DNA of 6,832 nt from Mxb001 sp051007175 (lineage in GTDB: Bacteria > Actinomycetota > Actinomycetes > S36-B12). The notes below the pieces were generated by a model. That model made no database searches, was not told the origin of the DNA, and saw nothing but the letters and a program-made list of their open reading frames with translations. The position numbers and the translations under genes are program-made. Where the stretch lies: positions 1 to 6,832 of the forward strand of contig JBPCSL010000138.1 in assembly GCA_051007175.1 (NCBI GenBank), in the 5' to 3' direction. Positions 5,622 to 6,832 of this stretch are shown one piece after another (the first letter of the stretch is position 1; every line of letters begins with the position of its first letter).

Positions 5622-5648
5622 GCCCCGCCCGGCGCACCGGGACGGGGC
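5622..5648. terminator. Bidirectional hairpin terminator between O-methyltransferase and DUF3117
   Basis: GCCCCGCCCGG (5622-5632) pairs with CCGGG-CGGGGC (5637-5641, 5643-5648) around a CGCA tetraloop, an 11-bp stem with one bulged A at 5642. It lies 4 nt past one stop codon and 8 nt before the other, in the 39-bp gap between convergent genes. No U-tract follows, as is common in high-GC actinobacteria. It is the strongest structure in the window. Confidence 0.8.
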
Positions 5649-5656
5649 CTCACGAC

Positions 5657-5824
5657 TCAGGCGAAGACGGCGAGCAGCTTGTCGCCGAGCTCCTTGGCCT
5701 CGGTGGCATTGAGCTCGACCACGAGCCGTCCACCTCCCTCGAGGGGGACCCGCATCACGTAACCACGCCCCTCCTTGGTCACCTCCAGCGGACCGTCGCC
5801 CGTCCGCGGCTTCATGGCGGCCAT
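5657..5824 (-). CDS. DUF3117 family small conserved protein
   Basis: A 55-residue protein of the actinobacterial DUF3117 family, function unknown. The sequence opens MAAMKPRTGDGPLEVTKEGR, the almost invariant family signature, followed by the MRVPLEGGGRLVVEL core and a short helix ending LLAVFA. The start is the ATG at 5824, supported by the family N-terminus and by a purine-rich site (GAGGAAGG, 5832-5839) 7 nt upstream. A longer reading in this frame up to 6010 crosses the tagA coding region and is not real. It follows tagA by 19 bp on the same strand, so is probably co-transcribed, matching the Rv1211-Rv1210 adjacency. A GC-rich leader with two hairpins and a TATAAT-like hexamer upstream could give it separate control. 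Confidence 0.93.
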   Translation of the reverse strand: MAAMKPRTGDGPLEVTKEGRGYVMRVPLEGGGRLVVELNATEAKELGDKLLAVFA

Positions 5825-5843
5825 GGTGTCCCCTTCCTCGGCA

Positions 5844-6509
5844 CTACACGGGGGTCCTCGGGGACCCAGCGGCCGCACGAGGCGACCGGGCCGCCTGGGG
5901 CGGCCGGGCCCCATTATTCCCCACCGGGCCCGTGCCAGGTCCGCTGGCCCCGCGCGCATGGCAGCCGACGAGATGGTCGTTGACAACCCCCATCGCCTGG
6001 AGGGCGGCATAGCCCGTCGTGGGGCCCAGGAACCGCCAGCCGCGCGCCCGCAGGAGCCGCGCCAGCTCGCGCGAGGCGTGGGAGGCCGAGGGCACGTCCG
6101 CCAGGGTCACCGGTCCCTCGGCCGGCGACGCCAGCGACCACACGAGGGAGTCCAGGGCGTCGTCGCCTTCCTCCGCGTGCCACGCCAGCAGGGTGCGCGC
6201 ATTCGCGATGGTGGCCTCGATCTTGGCCCTGTTGCGCACGATGCCGACGTCGGCGAGCAGCCGCTCGACATCACCCTCGTCGTACGCCGCGACGGCCTGC
6301 GGGTCGAAGTCGGCGAAGGCGGCGCGGAAGGAGTCGCGCTTGCGCAGGATCGTGAGCCAGGACAGGCCCGACTGGAAGGCCTCCAGGCTCAGTCGCTCGA
6401 AGATCTCGCGGTCGCCGCGCACGGCCCGGCCCCATTCCCGGTCGTGGTACGCGCGGTAGTCCGCCGGGGCCGCTCCCCAGGGGCAGCGGGGCAGGCCATC
6501 GTCGCCCAC
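5844..6509 (-). CDS. tagA: DNA-3-methyladenine glycosylase I
   Basis: Base-excision repair enzyme that removes 3-methyladenine from alkylated DNA. From the GTG at 6509 the product has 221 residues. The family zinc-binding set seen in E. coli Tag (C4, H17, H175, C179) is matched by C9 (PRCPWG), H22 (AYHDREWG), H179 and C183 (NDHLVGC). E43 in LEAFQSGLSWLTIL corresponds to E. coli E38, which contacts the base. The segment RLLADVGIVRNRAKIEATIANAR is the helix-hairpin-helix region, and FLGPTTGYAALQAMG the pocket wall. The GTG is chosen because the residues just after it begin the family sequence; longer readings upstream run into the preceding gene. It begins 13 bp after the DivIVA-like stop, so these form an operon. 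Odd point: 38 extra Gly/Pro/Ala/Arg-rich residues follow C183, whereas E. coli Tag ends within about 10 residues. Ribosome site weak (GGGG). Confidence 0.94.
   Translation of the reverse strand: MGDDGLPRCPWGAAPADYRAYHDREWGRAVRGDREIFERLSLEAFQSGLSWLTILRKRDSFRAAFADFDPQAVAAYDEGDVERLLADVGIVRNRAKIEATIANARTLLAWHAEEGDDALDSLVWSLASPAEGPVTLADVPSASHASRELARLLRARGWRFLGPTTGYAALQAMGVVNDHLVGCHARGASGPGTGPVGNNGARPPQAARSPRAAAGSPRTPV
5852..5867. other. Hairpin in the tagA 3' tail, just upstream of DUF3117
   Basis: GGGTCC (5852-5857) pairs perfectly with GGACCC (5862-5867) around TCGG. In the minus-strand transcript it lies in the last codons of tagA, 28 nt upstream of the DUF3117 ATG and close to its ribosome site. 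It may be an attenuator or leader element, or incidental. Confidence 0.4.
5889..5905. other. Strong 7-bp hairpin in the tagA 3' tail
   Basis: GGCCGCC (5889-5895) pairs with GGCGGCC (5899-5905) around a 3-nt loop, all G-C. It lies in the tagA-encoded tail beyond the conserved fold, immediately downstream (minus strand) of the AATAAT hexamer at 5913-5918. It could act as the 5' end structure of a DUF3117 transcript or as a weak terminator within the operon. Confidence 0.4.
5913..5918 (-). promoter_or_regulatory. Candidate -10 hexamer for a separate DUF3117 transcript
   Basis: AATAAT on the minus strand matches TATAAT at 5 of 6 positions and is an isolated A/T island in very GC-rich DNA inside the tagA tail. 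A start near 5906 would give an 80-nt leader carrying both hairpins before DUF3117. No recognisable -35 at 16-18 nt, so support is modest. Confidence 0.3.
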
Positions 6510-6522
6510 GACAACCCCGGAG

Positions 6523-6832
6523 TCAGTCGCGATCGCCCGGATCCCCTCGGAGCTCGGCGATCTCGGCATCGCGCAGGGCGATGACGTCGTCACGCGCGGC
6601 GATCTCGGCCGAGAGCCGGTCGATGAGCTCGTCCACGTCGGCCATGCGATAGCCGCGCGGCGCCTGGTCGAGGCGCACCTGCTCGACCTCGCCCGGGGTC
6701 AGCTCGCCCACGGGGATGTCCGGCAGCGGATCGATCGCCTGGTCCGGGGGTGCCTCGGGGAGCGTGGCGGAATAGCGGCCCGTGGCGAGCATCACAGCAC
6801 CGCCGATGACGGCGATGCCCAGGAGCAGGAAG
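6523..6832 (-). CDS. Membrane-anchored DivIVA-domain-like protein, partial at the right edge
   Basis: C-terminal part of a small actinobacterial protein with a membrane helix and a short DivIVA-like motif, in the position of Rv1209. The minus-strand frame stays open to the window edge. The codons right of 6795 read FLLLGIAVIGGAV, the inner part of a transmembrane helix, so the native start is outside the window and the internal GTG/ATG at 6795-6790 is not the start. After the helix comes a Pro/acidic linker, then APRGYRMADVDELIDRLSAEI, the RGYR-x(3)-VD-x(3)-D signature of DivIVA N-terminal domains. A short coiled coil (IAARDDVIALRDAEIAELRG) follows, and the stop is at 6523. Such proteins may bind curved or polar membrane, but a specific role is not established. 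It is the first visible gene of a probable DivIVA-like/tagA/DUF3117 operon. In relatives glucosyl-3-phosphoglycerate synthase and folP lie just beyond. Confidence 0.85.
   Translation of the reverse strand, partial: FLLLGIAVIGGAVMLATGRYSATLPEAPPDQAIDPLPDIPVGELTPGEVEQVRLDQAPRGYRMADVDELIDRLSAEIAARDDVIALRDAEIAELRGDPGDRD

Noticed and set aside
4621..5712. A 363-codon open frame on the plus strand across the fusion gene and methyltransferase
   Set aside because: It is Arg/Pro/Ala-rich, crosses two well-supported genes in another frame and continues through the terminator hairpin.
5657..6010. A longer 117-residue version of the DUF3117 protein
   Set aside because: The family N-terminus is MAAMKPRTGDG at 5824 with a ribosome site before it. 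The added 62 residues overlap tagA in another frame.
5844..6593. A longer tagA starting at 6593
   Set aside because: The added 28 residues overlap the end of the DivIVA-like gene and show no family similarity. The GTG at 6509 lies just before the conserved zinc Cys.
1..6832. tRNA, rRNA, CRISPR array, insertion sequence or attachment site
   Set aside because: No cloverleaf, spaced repeats, transposase or terminal inverted repeats were seen; all gaps between genes are about 50 bp or less.

Overview
The window is about 70% GC with dense, strongly GC3-biased coding. It carries a gene order typical of high-GC Actinomycetota: DUF1003 protein, Mrp, TatB, HtrA, O-methyltransferase, DUF3117, 3-methyladenine glycosylase I and a membrane DivIVA-like protein. 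From memory this matches the Mycobacterium tuberculosis Rv1229c-Rv1209 neighbourhood and its Streptomyces counterpart. Order or genus cannot be read from the sequence. No tRNA, rRNA, IS, CRISPR or phage signature was seen, and no gap between genes exceeds about 50 bp.

Left arm (1-2080): a DUF1003 membrane protein overlaps mrp by 4 bp (ATGA), both on +. mrp converges on tatB (-) across a 39-bp gap made of an imperfect 21/22-bp tandem repeat that supplies stop codons to both genes and folds into a small hairpin. Centre (2080-5656): htrA and tatB run leftward. Divergent from htrA is a 575-residue protein joining a GT61-type glycosyltransferase to a PAPS-dependent sulfotransferase, followed after 9 bp by a class I O-methyltransferase. 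Right arm (5622-6832, - strand): a membrane-anchored DivIVA-like gene (cut by the edge), tagA and a 55-aa DUF3117 gene form an apparent operon. It converges on the methyltransferase at a strong bidirectional hairpin.

Most of the block is housekeeping: Fe-S cluster carriage (Mrp), Tat export (TatB), envelope proteolysis (HtrA), alkylation repair (TagA). Two things stand out. First, where relatives keep sigE and its anti-sigma gene between htrA and the O-methyltransferase, this window instead has the glycosyltransferase-sulfotransferase fusion, which looks like an accessory glycan-sulfation gene placed in a core locus. Second, three starts (mrp, tatB, O-methyltransferase) have a TANNNT hexamer exactly 6 nt upstream, the geometry of leaderless actinobacterial promoters; htrA has a weaker version. 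The fusion gene instead has a perfect AGGAGG ribosome binding site.
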